From Pseudomonas morbosilactucae (lineage in GTDB: Bacteria > Pseudomonadota > Gammaproteobacteria > Pseudomonadales > Pseudomonadaceae): a stretch of 64,000 bases of DNA. This document shows, piece by piece, positions 1 to 9,368 of the stretch. Location of the stretch: the NCBI RefSeq assembly GCF_023241715.1, contig NZ_JALQCW010000036.1, positions 62,001-126,000 of the forward strand, read 5' to 3'. Under the pieces are notes generated by a model. It saw only the letters and a list, made by a program, of their open reading frames with translations, made no database searches and was not told the origin of the DNA. Position numbers and translations under genes: made by a program. Each line of letters starts with the position of its first letter. Position 1 is the first letter of the stretch.

Positions 1-60
1 GACCTTTGGGTCCCGACCCAACTGGTCACCCCGGAAAACTACGCACAATTCCAACACTGA
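1..60 (+). CDS. 3' end of an unidentified protein (partial)
   Basis: The first 60 bases read as an open frame of 19 residues (beginning DLWVPTQLVTPENYAQF) ending in TGA at 58-60. The tail resembles the C-terminus of periplasmic sugar-binding proteins of ABC importers, which often end with a VTPEN-like stretch. This is an impression from a very short fragment and the rest of the gene lies outside the window. It runs in the same direction as the Lrp-type regulator that follows. Confidence 0.4.
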   Translation, partial: DLWVPTQLVTPENYAQFQH

Positions 61-140
61 TCGACCCGCGCCCACAGCGCGCATCGGGCCGGGCGAGGCT
101 GTAACATGCTCGCTCCCCGATGCCCGCGCCGGAGCACCCT

Positions 141-602
141 TTGCCTGACAGCCGCCCCCCCGTCCTTGATGAAATCGACCGCCAGTTGATTGCCGCCCTG
201 CAGATCAACGCCCGCGAAAGCGTGGCCATGCTCGCTCGGCAACTGGGGATTGCCCGCACCACCGTAACCTCGCGCCTGGCCCGCCTGGAGAAAACCCGGG
301 TCATCACGGGTTACGGCGTACGCCTGGGCCAGCGCGTTATCGACGGCGGCCTGCAGGCCTATGTGGGAATCAAGGTGCAGCCACGCTCAGGCAAGGAGGT
401 GGTGCGCCGCCTGAGTGCCATGGCCCAGGTGCAGCAGCTGTGTGCAGTCAGCGGCGAGTTCGACTATGTGGCCTGGTTGCGCAGCGACTCCCCCGAGCAA
501 CTGGACCAGTTGCTGGATCAGATTGGCAGTGTCGACGGTGTCGATAAAACCACCACGTCGATCATCCTCAGCAACAAAATCGACCGCGGCCACCCGGTTT
601 AA
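141..602 (+). CDS. Lrp/AsnC family transcriptional regulator, probable regulator of davBA
   Basis: A 153-residue protein with an N-terminal AsnC-type helix-turn-helix (DEIDRQLIAALQINAR, then a recognition helix around LGIARTTVTSRLARLE) and a C-terminal Lrp/RAM ligand-binding domain (YVGIKVQPRSGKEV, then GEFDYVAWL). I chose the TTG at 141 because GGAG at 131-134 sits 6 bases upstream; an in-frame ATG at 120 has no ribosome site and would add seven residues. It lies directly upstream of and co-directional with davB, so an amino-acid-responsive regulator of lysine catabolism is the natural inference. The 176-base gap to davB carries an inverted repeat that could be its operator. The ligand cannot be read from the sequence. 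Confidence 0.88.
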   Translation: MPDSRPPVLDEIDRQLIAALQINARESVAMLARQLGIARTTVTSRLARLEKTRVITGYGVRLGQRVIDGGLQAYVGIKVQPRSGKEVVRRLSAMAQVQQLCAVSGEFDYVAWLRSDSPEQLDQLLDQIGSVDGVDKTTTSIILSNKIDRGHPV

Positions 603-632
603 CCCGGCGCTTGCTCGTGAACAACTACGTCA

Positions 633-676
633 ATATGAATCAATATTTCGTCACTTTGCCTAATAACAATTCATAT
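633..676. promoter_or_regulatory. Candidate Lrp-type operator upstream of davB
   Basis: An AT-rich patch in the regulator-davB gap contains the inverted arms ATATGAAT (633-640) and ATTCATAT (669-676), separated by 28 bases. Lrp/AsnC proteins bind AT-rich dyads, often more than one per promoter. Assignment to the neighbouring regulator is inference. Confidence 0.35.
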
Positions 677-778
677 CGACTACAGTTTGCGTCTTATTAA
701 CGTCTTCTACGCTCTCTAAAATGGCTGCCATCTTTTCCTATACTCAGCACTCTGCTGGGCCGCCAGCCAAGGTCAGCC

Positions 779-2461
779 ATGAACAAGAACAACCGCCACC
801 CTGCCGACGGAAAAAAGCCGATCACCATTTTCGGCCCGGACTTTCCTTTCGCCTTCGATGACTGGATCGAGCATCCCGCCGGCCTGGGCAGCATTCCACA
901 GGCCAATCATGGCGCCGAGGTGGCCATCGTCGGCGCCGGTATCGCCGGGCTGGTCGCCGCTTACGAGCTGATGAAGCTGGGCTTGAAGCCAGTGATTTAT
1001 GAAGCCTCGAAGATGGGCGGCCGCCTGCGCTCCCAGAGTTTCGAAGGCGCCGAAGGCATCATCGCCGAGCTGGGCGGCATGCGCTTCCCCGTCTCGTCCA
1101 CGGCCTTCTACCACTACGTGGACAAGCTGGGCCTGGAAACCAAGCCCTTCCCCAACCCGCTGACCCCGGCCTCGGGCAGCACCGTGATCGACCTGGAAGG
1201 CCAGACCCACTACGCACAAAAGCTCTCCGATCTGCCGGCGCTGTTCCAGGAAGTCGCCGACGCCTGGGCCGATGCCCTGGAAGACGGCTCACGCTTTGGC
1301 GACATCCAGCAGGCGATCCGCGACCGCGACGTGCCACGCCTCAAGGAGCTGTGGAACACCCTGGTTCCGCTCTGGGACGACCGCACCTTCTATGACTTTG
1401 TCGCCACTTCCAAGGCCTTCGCCAAGCTGTCTTTCCACCATCGCGAAGTGTTCGGCCAAGTAGGCTTCGGCACCGGCGGCTGGGACTCGGACTTCCCCAA
1501 CTCCATGCTGGAAATCTTCCGCGTAGTGATGACCAACTGCGACGACCACCAGCACCTGGTAGTCGGCGGCGTGGCCCAGGTGCCCATGGGCATCTGGCGC
1601 CACGTGCCCGAGCGCTGCGCCCACTGGCCGGCCGGCACCAGCCTCAGTTCCTTGCACAACGGCGCGCCACGCACCGGGGTCAAGCGCATCGCCCGCGCCG
1701 CCGATGGTCGCTTCAGCGTCACCGACAACTGGGGCGACACCCGGGAATACGCCGCGGTGCTGACCACCTGCCAGAGCTGGCTGCTGACCACTCAGATCGA
1801 GTGCGAAGAGTCGTTGTTCTCGCAAAAGATGTGGATGGCCCTGGACCGCACCCGCTACATGCAGTCGTCGAAAACCTTTGTCATGGTCGACCGGCCGTTC
1901 TGGAAGGACAAAGATCCGGAAACCGGGCGCGACCTGATGAGCATGACCCTCACCGATCGCCTGACCCGCGGCACCTACCTGTTCGACAACGGCGACGACC
2001 AGCCGGGGGTGATCTGCCTCTCCTACTCATGGATGAGCGACGCCCTGAAGATGCTGCCGCAACCGGTGGAGAAGCGGGTCAAGCTGGCCCTCGACGCCCT
2101 GAAGAAGATCTACCCGAAGGTGGACATCGCCAGCCGCATCATCGGCGACCCGATCACCGTGTCCTGGGAGGCCGACCCGCACTTCCTCGGTGCCTTCAAA
2201 GGCGCCCTGCCCGGCCACTACCGCTACAACCAGCGGATGTACGCGCACTTCATGCAGGACGAGATGCCCGCCGAACACCGTGGGATCTTTATCGCCGGCG
2301 ACGACGTGTCCTGGACCCCGGCCTGGGTCGAAGGCGCGGTGCAGACCTCGCTGAACGCCGTCTGGGGCATCATGAAACACTTTGGCGGCGCCACCCATGC
2401 CGCCAACCCGGGCCCGGGCGACGTGTTCCACGAGATCGGCCCCATCGCCCTGGCGGACTGA
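779..2461 (+). CDS. davB: L-lysine 2-monooxygenase DavB
   Basis: A 560-residue flavoprotein of the amine oxidase family. It oxidatively decarboxylates L-lysine to 5-aminovaleramide, the first step of the 5-aminovalerate route. The N-terminal FAD-binding Rossmann motif VAIVGAGIAGL lies near residues 48-58, followed by the flavin-contact element EASKMGGRLRS. A C-terminal flavin motif (GIFIAGDDVSWTPAWVEGA) lies near residue 501. Length and sequence match P. putida DavB almost residue for residue as I recall it, including the MNKNNRHPADGKKPITIFGP start. The adjacent davA supplies the next enzyme. Related tryptophan 2-monooxygenases (IaaM) share the fold, but the partner amidase here is DavA-like. 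Confidence 0.95.
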   Translation: MNKNNRHPADGKKPITIFGPDFPFAFDDWIEHPAGLGSIPQANHGAEVAIVGAGIAGLVAAYELMKLGLKPVIYEASKMGGRLRSQSFEGAEGIIAELGGMRFPVSSTAFYHYVDKLGLETKPFPNPLTPASGSTVIDLEGQTHYAQKLSDLPALFQEVADAWADALEDGSRFGDIQQAIRDRDVPRLKELWNTLVPLWDDRTFYDFVATSKAFAKLSFHHREVFGQVGFGTGGWDSDFPNSMLEIFRVVMTNCDDHQHLVVGGVAQVPMGIWRHVPERCAHWPAGTSLSSLHNGAPRTGVKRIARAADGRFSVTDNWGDTREYAAVLTTCQSWLLTTQIECEESLFSQKMWMALDRTRYMQSSKTFVMVDRPFWKDKDPETGRDLMSMTLTDRLTRGTYLFDNGDDQPGVICLSYSWMSDALKMLPQPVEKRVKLALDALKKIYPKVDIASRIIGDPITVSWEADPHFLGAFKGALPGHYRYNQRMYAHFMQDEMPAEHRGIFIAGDDVSWTPAWVEGAVQTSLNAVWGIMKHFGGATHAANPGPGDVFHEIGPIALAD

Positions 2462-2537
2462 CCCCGGCGCCCACCGCTAGCCGCTGCCTCGGGTGGCGGC
2501 TACAGTGGTCGCTGGCTATTTAACAGGAGTCATCGTC

Positions 2538-3332
2538 ATGCGCGTCGCGCTCTATCAATGTGCCCCGCAGCCCCTGGATGTCGCTGGCAACCTGCTGCGC
2601 CTGCAACAGGTGGCGATGGAAGCCACGGACGCCGACCTGCTGGTGCTGCCGGAGATGTTTCTCAGCGGCTACAACATTGGCCCGGAAGCCGTCGGCGCCC
2701 TGGCCGAAGCCCAGGACGGCCCATCGGCCCAGCGCATTGCCGGCATCGCCCAGGCAGCGGGCCTGGCCATTCTGTATGGCTACCCGGAGCGCGCCGACGA
2801 CGGGCAGATCTACAACGCCGTGCAGTTGATCGACGCCCAGGGCCGGCAGTTATGCAATTACCGCAAAACCCATCTGTTCGGCGACCTCGACCACGCGATG
2901 TTCAGCGCCGGGGCGGACGAGTTCCCACTGGTGGAGTTGAACGGCTGGATGCTCGGCTTCCTGATTTGCTACGACATCGAGTTCCCGGAGAACGCCCGAC
3001 GCCTGGCCCTGGCCGGTGCCGAACTGATCCTGGTGCCCACCGCCAACATGACTCCTTACGACTTCGTTGCCGATGTCACCGTGCGTTCCCGCGCCTTTGA
3101 AAACCAGTGCTATGTGGCCTACGCCAACTACTGCGGCCATGAGGAAGACATCCACTACTGCGGGCAAAGCAGCATTGCCGCCCCGGATGGCAGCCGCATC
3201 GCCCTGGCCGGCCTCGACGAAGCCCTGATCAGCGGCACCCTGGACCGGCAATTGATGCTCGACTCCCGCGCCATCAACCGCTATTTCCATGACCGACGCC
3301 CCGAGCTTTATGACGATCTGAACAAGCGCTGA
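2538..3332 (+). CDS. davA: 5-aminovaleramide amidohydrolase DavA (nitrilase superfamily)
   Basis: A 264-residue carbon-nitrogen hydrolase that converts 5-aminovaleramide to 5-aminovalerate and ammonia, the second step after DavB. The nitrilase catalytic triad is visible: Glu39 in LVLPEMFLSGYN, Lys110 in NYRKTHLFGD and Cys144 in LICYDIEFPENARR. The ATG at 2538 is preceded by AGGAG at 2525-2529; a longer frame from 2493 has no supporting homology. It follows davB by 76 bases in the same direction, so the two are probably cotranscribed. The enzyme has no signal peptide and is cytoplasmic. Confidence 0.94.
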   Translation: MRVALYQCAPQPLDVAGNLLRLQQVAMEATDADLLVLPEMFLSGYNIGPEAVGALAEAQDGPSAQRIAGIAQAAGLAILYGYPERADDGQIYNAVQLIDAQGRQLCNYRKTHLFGDLDHAMFSAGADEFPLVELNGWMLGFLICYDIEFPENARRLALAGAELILVPTANMTPYDFVADVTVRSRAFENQCYVAYANYCGHEEDIHYCGQSSIAAPDGSRIALAGLDEALISGTLDRQLMLDSRAINRYFHDRRPELYDDLNKR

Positions 3333-3381
3333 TCCCAACTTATCCGCTAGCATGAGCGCTTCTAATGTTGTGGAAGTGCTC

Positions 3382-5874
3382 ATGCCCGCGCCGAATCACC
3401 CTCGCCCCTCCTGTTCGACCCTGGCCAACGGCCTGCGGGTGTCACTGCGTCACGCGCCCCACCTGAAACGCTGCGCCGCCGCCTTGCGGGTGGCCGCGGG
3501 CAGTCATGACGCGCCATTGGCCTGGCCGGGGCTGGCGCACTTTCTTGAACACCTGTTTTTTCTCGGCAGCGAGCGCTTCAGCGGGCAAGACGGTTTGATG
3601 GCCTATGTCCAGGCGCAAGGTGGGCAGGTCAACGCCAGCACCCGCGAACGCACCACCGACTTTTTCTTTGAGCTGCCGCCCACGGCCTTTGCCGGAGGGC
3701 TGGAACGCCTGTGTGACATGCTCGCCCATCCGCGCATGGACAAGCAGGATCAGTTGCGTGAACGGGAAGTCCTGCACGCAGAATTTATCGCCTGGTCCCG
3801 GGACGCCGCCGCACAGCGTCAAGCGGCGGTGCTCGAGGGCGTATCCGCCAACCATCCCCTGCGGGCCTTCCACGCCGGCAATCGCTACAGCCTGAGCGTG
3901 CCCAACCCGGCCTTTCAGCAGGCGCTGGAAGCCTTCTACCGCGCCTACTATCACACCGGGCAAATGACCCTGAGCCTGGCCGGCCCGCAATCCCTGGAAG
4001 AACTGCAGGCCCTGGCCGAACAGTTCGGCGGCGCTTTCGCCAGCGGTCAAACCGTTGGGCAAAGCCCGGCACCGAGCTTGCTGCCCGGCGGGCCGGGGAT
4101 CTCGTCACAACTTCGCGGCCGGCGCCTGGACCTGCTGTTGGCCGGCGAAGACTTGCCCAGCGCCAACCCGGCGCCCCTGGAGTTTCTCTGCACCTGGCTG
4201 CAATCGAGCAAACCTGGCGGTCTAGTGGCCGAACTCAAGCAACGTCGATTGATCGTTGGGCTGCAAGCCAAGCCGCTGTATCAGTTTGCCGGCCAGGCCC
4301 TGCTGCACCTGGAGTTCAGCCTCAGCGCCGAAGGCGTGCAACAACAGTCGCTGATTCGCCAGCAACTGGAAGATTGGCTGGCCTTCTTCTGCGCCCAGGC
4401 CGAATGGGCCGATTTACGCGAAGAGTTTGCCCTGTTGCAGCAATGCCAATATCAGGTGGCTGGAGCCCTGGAGCTGGCTCGCCTGGACAGCCAGCAACGG
4501 GAGCGGCACCTGACGGACACAGACGTCAGCGCCCTCAAGGCACTGCTGGAACAACTGCGCCCCGTGGCGCTGGATAAGCCCATCGGCGATTGGCAACTCC
4601 CGGCCGCCAACCCCTTCCTGCGCCCCGCCGCGCCAGCGCGTAGCGCCGGCTTGATCCGCGGCCAGACCAGCGCCCATCGCGGGCTGCGCACTTTTGCCCA
4701 GGACCGCTCCCGGGGCCGCCGCGAGGCCTCGCCGCTGCTGTTCAGCCAGGAGGTGGCCGCTGACACCGGTTCTGCGGTGATCTACCTCCGGTGGCAACTG
4801 AACAGCACGGCTCCCCAAGACCTGCTGCCCAAGCTGCAACAGCACCTGGAGGAGCTGCAGGGCGATGCACGCCAAGCCGGGGTGGACCTGTCGCTGAACA
4901 ACGCCGGCCGGCACTGGATTCTGAAGCTGGCTGGGCTGCATGAGCCGCTGCCGGCGATCCTGCAACAGGCCCTGAAAACCCTGAGCCAACCTGCTGACGC
5001 GTTCTGGTTGAGCGAGCAGCCGCGGGTCGACGAACCGGCCCCAATGCCAATCCGCCAATTGCTCAAGGTGCTCGGCGAAGGCAGCCCCGACGCCACGCCA
5101 ACACCCGAACTGGAGCACGCCCAACAGTTGCGGGACTTCTGGGCCGGCACCCAATGGGACGGCGTCGCCGTGGGCGTACCCAGCAGCCTGCAGCCCGCGC
5201 TCAGTGCAGCGTTGAGCCAGATACCCGGCACCGTCAACCCTGGGCAACCGGCCACACTCGACACACCGACAGCCCTGCATCGCTGGCGTGAGGTGCCTAC
5301 CGGCTCCAGCGAACAGGCGGTGCTGCTGTTCTGCCCTGTGCCTTCATCTTCAATCACCGATGAAGCCGCCTGGCGCCTGCTGGCGCAGTGCAGCCAGACG
5401 CCGTTCTACCAGCGCCTGCGGGTGGAGCTGCAATTGGGCTATGGCGTGTTCAGTGGGGTCCGCCAGATCAACGGCCAGACCGGTTTGTTGTTCGGCGTGC
5501 AGTCGCCCCACGCCAGCGTGGTCGAAATTCTTGGGCACATCGAAGCCTTCCTCCAGCAACTGCCGGAGCGGATCAGCCAGACCGACGACGCCAGCCTGAG
5601 CCAACAGCAGCAAAACCTGGCGAGCCAATTCGATGCCGCCGAGCTGCCGCTGACCCAGGCCGCAGAGCTGCTCTGGCAGGGTCGGCTGGCCGGTCATCCG
5701 TCGGATTACCTGGCCCATTTGCAGACGGCGATCAGCACCTTGCCGCGCCCCGAACTGCTGGCCCAGGCCCAGCGCCTGCACCAGGCCGAAGGTAGCTGGT
5801 ATTGCCTGGCCAGCGCGGCCTGCCCGGGCTCACCCTGGCAAGAGGCCGTGGGATCATTACCGACGCTGCAATGA
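3382..5874 (+). CDS. pqqF: PQQ biosynthesis M16 zinc protease PqqF
   Basis: An 830-residue insulinase-type (M16) peptidase. The inverted zinc motif HFLEH is in WPGLAHFLEHLFFLG, and the downstream zinc-ligand region is EREVLHAEFIAWSRD. In Pseudomonas PqqF, working with PqqG-type partners where present, trims the cross-linked PqqA peptide to release the Glu-Tyr unit. I start at ATG 3382 (MPAPNHPRPS), which matches pseudomonad PqqF termini and has GGAAG at 3372-3376; an in-frame ATG at 3352 would add ten residues without a ribosome site. It precedes pqqA in the same direction, the usual fluorescent-pseudomonad pqqF-A-B-C-D-E order. The C-terminal half is more degenerate, as is typical of M16 proteins. 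Confidence 0.93.
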   Translation: MPAPNHPRPSCSTLANGLRVSLRHAPHLKRCAAALRVAAGSHDAPLAWPGLAHFLEHLFFLGSERFSGQDGLMAYVQAQGGQVNASTRERTTDFFFELPPTAFAGGLERLCDMLAHPRMDKQDQLREREVLHAEFIAWSRDAAAQRQAAVLEGVSANHPLRAFHAGNRYSLSVPNPAFQQALEAFYRAYYHTGQMTLSLAGPQSLEELQALAEQFGGAFASGQTVGQSPAPSLLPGGPGISSQLRGRRLDLLLAGEDLPSANPAPLEFLCTWLQSSKPGGLVAELKQRRLIVGLQAKPLYQFAGQALLHLEFSLSAEGVQQQSLIRQQLEDWLAFFCAQAEWADLREEFALLQQCQYQVAGALELARLDSQQRERHLTDTDVSALKALLEQLRPVALDKPIGDWQLPAANPFLRPAAPARSAGLIRGQTSAHRGLRTFAQDRSRGRREASPLLFSQEVAADTGSAVIYLRWQLNSTAPQDLLPKLQQHLEELQGDARQAGVDLSLNNAGRHWILKLAGLHEPLPAILQQALKTLSQPADAFWLSEQPRVDEPAPMPIRQLLKVLGEGSPDATPTPELEHAQQLRDFWAGTQWDGVAVGVPSSLQPALSAALSQIPGTVNPGQPATLDTPTALHRWREVPTGSSEQAVLLFCPVPSSSITDEAAWRLLAQCSQTPFYQRLRVELQLGYGVFSGVRQINGQTGLLFGVQSPHASVVEILGHIEAFLQQLPERISQTDDASLSQQQQNLASQFDAAELPLTQAAELLWQGRLAGHPSDYLAHLQTAISTLPRPELLAQAQRLHQAEGSWYCLASAACPGSPWQEAVGSLPTLQ

Positions 5875-6010
5875 GCTTTCTTCAATAATTACAGGCAAGC
5901 GCTAACTGAATCTTAGTAAGATAGCCCCCTAAGCATCTGAACATCTCCGGCCGGAGGTGGACTATATGTATAGAGAGCACCCGTCCCACCCACCTGAAAG
6001 GAGCACTTTT

Positions 6011-6085
6011 ATGTCTTGGTCCAAACCTGCTTACACCGACCTGCGTATCGGCTTCGAAGTCACCATGTACTTCGCCAGCCGCTGA
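6011..6085 (+). CDS. pqqA: PQQ precursor peptide PqqA
   Basis: A 24-residue ribosomal precursor of the redox cofactor PQQ. It starts [16 protein letters not shown] and ends VTMYFASR. The Glu and Tyr that become the PQQ backbone sit at positions 16 and 20 in the conserved E-V-T-M-Y spacing. AGGAG lies about 8 bases before the ATG. The gene sits between pqqF and pqqB and is followed within 45 bases by a terminator-like hairpin. Confidence 0.97.
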   Translation: MSWSKPAYTDLRIGFEVTMYFASR

Positions 6086-6128
6086 TTGCCGGCTCAGGGC
6101 CACCGCCCCGAGACAGCAAGCGCAGTGC

Positions 6129-6157
6129 AACGCCTCGGTTCGCCGGGGCGTTTTTAT
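6129..6157 (+). terminator. Terminator/attenuator hairpin between pqqA and pqqB
   Basis: The arms AACGCCTCGG and CCGGGGCGTT close on a TTCG tetraloop and are followed by TTTATTT, the form of an intrinsic terminator. Because pqqB-E follow in the same direction without an evident new promoter, it probably acts as a partial terminator that raises pqqA transcript above the downstream genes. Confidence 0.8.
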
Positions 6158-6184
6158 TTCCAGTTGCAACCTGATGGAGCACTC

Positions 6185-7096
6185 ATGTTCGTCCAGATTC
6201 TAGGGTCCGCCGCCGGCGGCGGTTTTCCGCAGTGGAACTGCAATTGCGCAAACTGCGCGAGTTTTCGCGACGGCAGCCTGCGGGCCCACGCGCGCACTCA
6301 ATCGTCCATCGCGATTTCCGATGACGGTGTGAACTGGGTGCTGTGCAACGCCTCGCCGGACATCCGCGCCCAGCTCCAGGGCTTTGCCCCGATGCAGCCG
6401 GGCCGTGCCCTGCGCGACACCGGGATCAGCGCGATCATTCTCATGGACAGCCAGATCGACCACACCACCGGCCTGCTCAGCCTGCGCGAAGGCTGCCCGC
6501 ACCAGGTCTGGTGCACCGACATGGTCCATGAAGACCTGAGCACCGGCTTCCCGCTGTTCACCATGCTCAAGCACTGGAATGGCGGCTTGAGCTGGAACCG
6601 CATCGAACTGGACCAGAGCTTCAGCATCCCGGCCTGCCCCAACTTGCGTTTCACCCCGCTGCCGCTGCGCAGCGCCGCACCGCCCTATTCGCCGCACCGC
6701 TTCGACCCGCACCCGGGCGACAACATCGGCCTGATCGTCGAAGACCTGCGCACCGGCGGCACCCTCTTCTACGCCCCGGGCCTGGGCAAAGTCGACGCGC
6801 CGTTGCTGGAGATCATGGCCGGCAGCGATTGCCTGCTGGTGGACGGCACCTTGTGGGACGACGATGAAATGCAGCGCCGCGGCGTCGGCACCCGCACCGG
6901 CCGGGAAATGGGCCACCTGGCGCAAAACGGCCCGGGCGGCATGCTGGAAGTCCTGGAGCAGTTGCCCACGCAGCGCAAAGTGCTGATTCACATTAACAAC
7001 ACCAACCCGATCCTCGACGAAGACTCGGCCGAACGTGCCGAGCTTGTACGCCGAAAGGTCGAGGTGGCCTACGACGGAATGAGTATTGAGCTGTAG
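6185..7096 (+). CDS. pqqB: PQQ biosynthesis protein PqqB
   Basis: A 303-residue metallo-beta-lactamase-fold protein. It begins [19 protein letters not shown] and has the family's Cys-rich loop [10 protein letters not shown] and the [10 protein letters not shown] segment in place of the usual HxHxDH metal motif. PqqB is implicated in hydroxylating the excised Glu-Tyr intermediate. The ATG at 6185 matches family N-termini; frame upstream of it runs through the attenuator hairpin and is not coding. It is separated from pqqC by 106 bases that contain a REP-like sequence. Confidence 0.96.
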   Translation: MFVQILGSAAGGGFPQWNCNCANCASFRDGSLRAHARTQSSIAISDDGVNWVLCNASPDIRAQLQGFAPMQPGRALRDTGISAIILMDSQIDHTTGLLSLREGCPHQVWCTDMVHEDLSTGFPLFTMLKHWNGGLSWNRIELDQSFSIPACPNLRFTPLPLRSAAPPYSPHRFDPHPGDNIGLIVEDLRTGGTLFYAPGLGKVDAPLLEIMAGSDCLLVDGTLWDDDEMQRRGVGTRTGREMGHLAQNGPGGMLEVLEQLPTQRKVLIHINNTNPILDEDSAERAELVRRKVEVAYDGMSIEL

Positions 7097-7128
7097 GGCA
7101 AATCCCACGCAAGCTCGCGCCTACGGGT

Positions 7129-7172
7129 TGTAGGAGCGGGCTGGCCGGCGATGGCACCGCCACCGGCGATCG
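7129..7172. repeat. REP-like element between pqqB and pqqC
   Basis: The sequence TGTAGGAGCGGGCTGGCCGG starts at 7129 and is followed by GCGATGGCACC and a CACCGGCGATCG partner. This is a diverged copy of the GTAGGAGC...GGCGA REP family found at several other gene borders in this window. Confidence 0.65.
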
Positions 7173-7202
7173 ATTTCCCCAGCGGGCTCCCGGAGAACCG
7201 AA

Positions 7203-7955
7203 ATGACTGATACACCACTGTCCCCCGCCGAGTTCGAGCAGGCACTGCGGGCCAAGGGCGCCTACTACCACATCCATCACCCCTACCACGTGGCGATGTA
7301 CCAAGGCCGCGCCACCCGCGAGCAGATCCAGGGCTGGGTCGCCAACCGTTTCTATTACCAGGTGAACATTCCCCTGAAAGACGCGGCGATCCTCGCCAAC
7401 TGCCCGGACCGGGAAATCCGCCGCGAGTGGATCCAGCGCCTGCTGGACCACGACGGCGCCCCCGGCGAAGACGGCGGCATTGAAGCCTGGCTGCGCCTGG
7501 GCCAGGCCGTAGGCCTGGACCCGGACCAACTGCGTTCCCAGGAGCTGGTGTTGCCCGGCGTGCGTTTCGCCGTGGACGCCTACGTCAACTTCGCCCGCCG
7601 CGCCAGTTGGCAGGAAGCCGCCAGCAGTTCCCTGACTGAGTTGTTCGCCCCGCAGATCCACCAGTCGCGCCTGGACAGCTGGCCCCAGCATTACCCGTGG
7701 ATCGACCCCACCGGTTATGAATACTTCCGCACCCGCCTGGGCCAGGCCCGACGCGATGTGGAGCACGGCCTGGCGATCACCCTGGAGCACTACACCACCC
7801 GTGCCGGCCAGGACCGCATGCTGGAAATTCTCCAGTTCAAACTGGACATCCTTTGGAGCATGCTCGACGCCATGAGCATGGCCTATGAATTGAATCGACC
7901 GCCTTACCACAGCGTCACCGCACAACGGGTCTGGCACAAAGGAATCGCCTTATGA
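7203..7955 (+). CDS. pqqC: Pyrroloquinoline-quinone synthase PqqC
   Basis: A 250-residue cofactor-less oxidase that performs the final ring closure and eight-electron oxidation giving PQQ. The family signature [17 protein letters not shown] near the N-terminus holds active-site histidines; [20 protein letters not shown] follows. Length equals the family norm. Its last bases overlap the start of pqqD (ATGA at 7952-7955), so the two are translationally coupled. Confidence 0.97.
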   Translation: MTDTPLSPAEFEQALRAKGAYYHIHHPYHVAMYQGRATREQIQGWVANRFYYQVNIPLKDAAILANCPDREIRREWIQRLLDHDGAPGEDGGIEAWLRLGQAVGLDPDQLRSQELVLPGVRFAVDAYVNFARRASWQEAASSSLTELFAPQIHQSRLDSWPQHYPWIDPTGYEYFRTRLGQARRDVEHGLAITLEHYTTRAGQDRMLEILQFKLDILWSMLDAMSMAYELNRPPYHSVTAQRVWHKGIAL

Positions 7956-8227
7956 GTTTCGATCGCAGCAAGACCCCGACCTGGCGCCCTGGCTACCGCT
8001 TCCAGTACGAGCCGGCGCAAAAAGGCCACGTGCTGCTGTACCCCGAAGGCATGATCAAGCTCAACGACAGCGCAGCGCTGATCGGCGGTCTGATCGACGG
8101 CCAGCGTGACGTCGCGGCGATCATTGCCGAGCTGGAGATACAGTTCCCCGGCGTGCCCGAGCTTGGCGAGGACATCGAGCAATTCATGGAGGTCGCCCGT
8201 GCTCAGCACTGGATCGAACTTGGCTGA
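7952..8227 (+). CDS. pqqD: PqqA-binding chaperone PqqD
   Basis: A 91-residue winged-helix RiPP recognition element that holds PqqA and delivers it to PqqE. Conserved elements include [13 protein letters not shown] and [17 protein letters not shown]. The start overlaps the stop of pqqC, and the end overlaps pqqE by 29 bases, so C-D-E form a tightly coupled translational unit. Confidence 0.97.
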   Translation: MSFDRSKTPTWRPGYRFQYEPAQKGHVLLYPEGMIKLNDSAALIGGLIDGQRDVAAIIAELEIQFPGVPELGEDIEQFMEVARAQHWIELG

Positions 8228-9368
8228 TTCCCCGAGCCTGCCGGCCAAACCGGAAGTGGGCCTGCCGCTGTGGCTGCTGGCCGAGCTGACTTACCGCTGC
8301 CCGCTGCAATGCCCGTATTGTTCCAACCCCCTGGACTTTGCCGAACAGGGCAAGGAGCTGAGCACCGAGCAGTGGATCAAGGTGTTCCGCGAGGCCCGGG
8401 AGATGGGCGCTGCGCAGTTGGGTTTCTCCGGCGGCGAGCCCCTGGTGCGCCAGGACCTCGCCGAGCTGATCGGCGAGGCCCGCCAGTTGGGCTTCTACAC
8501 CAACCTGATCACGTCAGGCATCGGCCTCACCGAGCAGAAAATCAGCGACTTCAAAAAAGCCGGCCTGGACCATATCCAGATCAGCTTCCAGGCCAGCGAC
8601 GAACAAGTGAACAACCTGCTGGCCGGGTCGAAGAAAGCCTTCGCGCAAAAGTTGGAAATGGCCCGTGCGGTCAAGGCCCACGGCTACCCGATGGTGCTGA
8701 ACTTTGTGACCCACCGGCACAACATCGACAAGATCGACCGCATCATCGAACTGTGCATCGCCCTGGAAGCGGACTTCGTAGAACTTGCCACCTGCCAGTT
8801 CTATGGCTGGGCCCAGCTCAACCGTGTGGGGCTGCTGCCGACCAAGGAGCAACTGGTGAGGGCCGAGCTCATCACCAACGAGTACCGCGCCAAACTGGAA
8901 GCGCAAGGGCACCCTTGCAAGCTGATTTTCGTCACCCCGGATTACTACGAAGAGCGTCCCAAGGCCTGCATGAACGGCTGGGGCAGCATTTTCCTCACCG
9001 TGACCCCGGACGGCACCGCTCTGCCCTGCCACGGCGCGCGGCAAATGCCGGTGCAATTCCCCAATGTGCGCGACCACAGCATGCAGCACATCTGGTACGA
9101 CTCCTTCGGTTTCAACCGCTTCCGCGGCTACGACTGGATGCCCGAGCCCTGCCGCTCCTGCGATGAAAAGGAGAAGGACTTCGGCGGCTGCCGCTGCCAG
9201 GCCTTCATGCTCACGGGCGATGCCAGCAATGCCGACCCGGTGTGCAGCAAGTCAGAGCACCACGGCATGATCCTCAACGCTCGAGAAGAAGCCGAGCACG
9301 CCACCCAGACCATCGAACAACTGGCCTTCCGCAATGAACGAAACTCCCGCCTCATCGCCAAAGGCTGA
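8199..9368 (+). CDS. pqqE: PqqA peptide cyclase PqqE (radical SAM)
   Basis: A 389-residue radical SAM enzyme that forms the Glu-Tyr carbon-carbon bond in PqqA while it is bound to PqqD. The cluster-binding CxxxCxxC is Cys34-Cys38-Cys41 (RCPLQCPYC). A C-terminal SPASM region carries further cysteines in [24 protein letters not shown] and DPVCSK. I use the GTG at 8199, giving [15 protein letters not shown], which matches P. fluorescens PqqE as I recall it; the frame is open further upstream, but that part lies inside pqqD. GGAGG lies just upstream at 8188-8192. Confidence 0.95.
   Translation: MLSTGSNLADSPSLPAKPEVGLPLWLLAELTYRCPLQCPYCSNPLDFAEQGKELSTEQWIKVFREAREMGAAQLGFSGGEPLVRQDLAELIGEARQLGFYTNLITSGIGLTEQKISDFKKAGLDHIQISFQASDEQVNNLLAGSKKAFAQKLEMARAVKAHGYPMVLNFVTHRHNIDKIDRIIELCIALEADFVELATCQFYGWAQLNRVGLLPTKEQLVRAELITNEYRAKLEAQGHPCKLIFVTPDYYEERPKACMNGWGSIFLTVTPDGTALPCHGARQMPVQFPNVRDHSMQHIWYDSFGFNRFRGYDWMPEPCRSCDEKEKDFGGCRCQAFMLTGDASNADPVCSKSEHHGMILNAREEAEHATQTIEQLAFRNERNSRLIAKG

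Noticed and set aside
779-2461. Reading the flavin monooxygenase as tryptophan 2-monooxygenase (indole acetate synthesis)
   Set aside because: Sequence and length match lysine 2-monooxygenase DavB and the next gene is DavA, whereas an IaaH-type amidase would be expected for auxin synthesis.
5889-5922. Promoter pair TTACAG / TAAGAT upstream of pqqA
   Set aside because: The spacer is 22 bases, too long for a sigma-70 promoter, and no better pairing was found.
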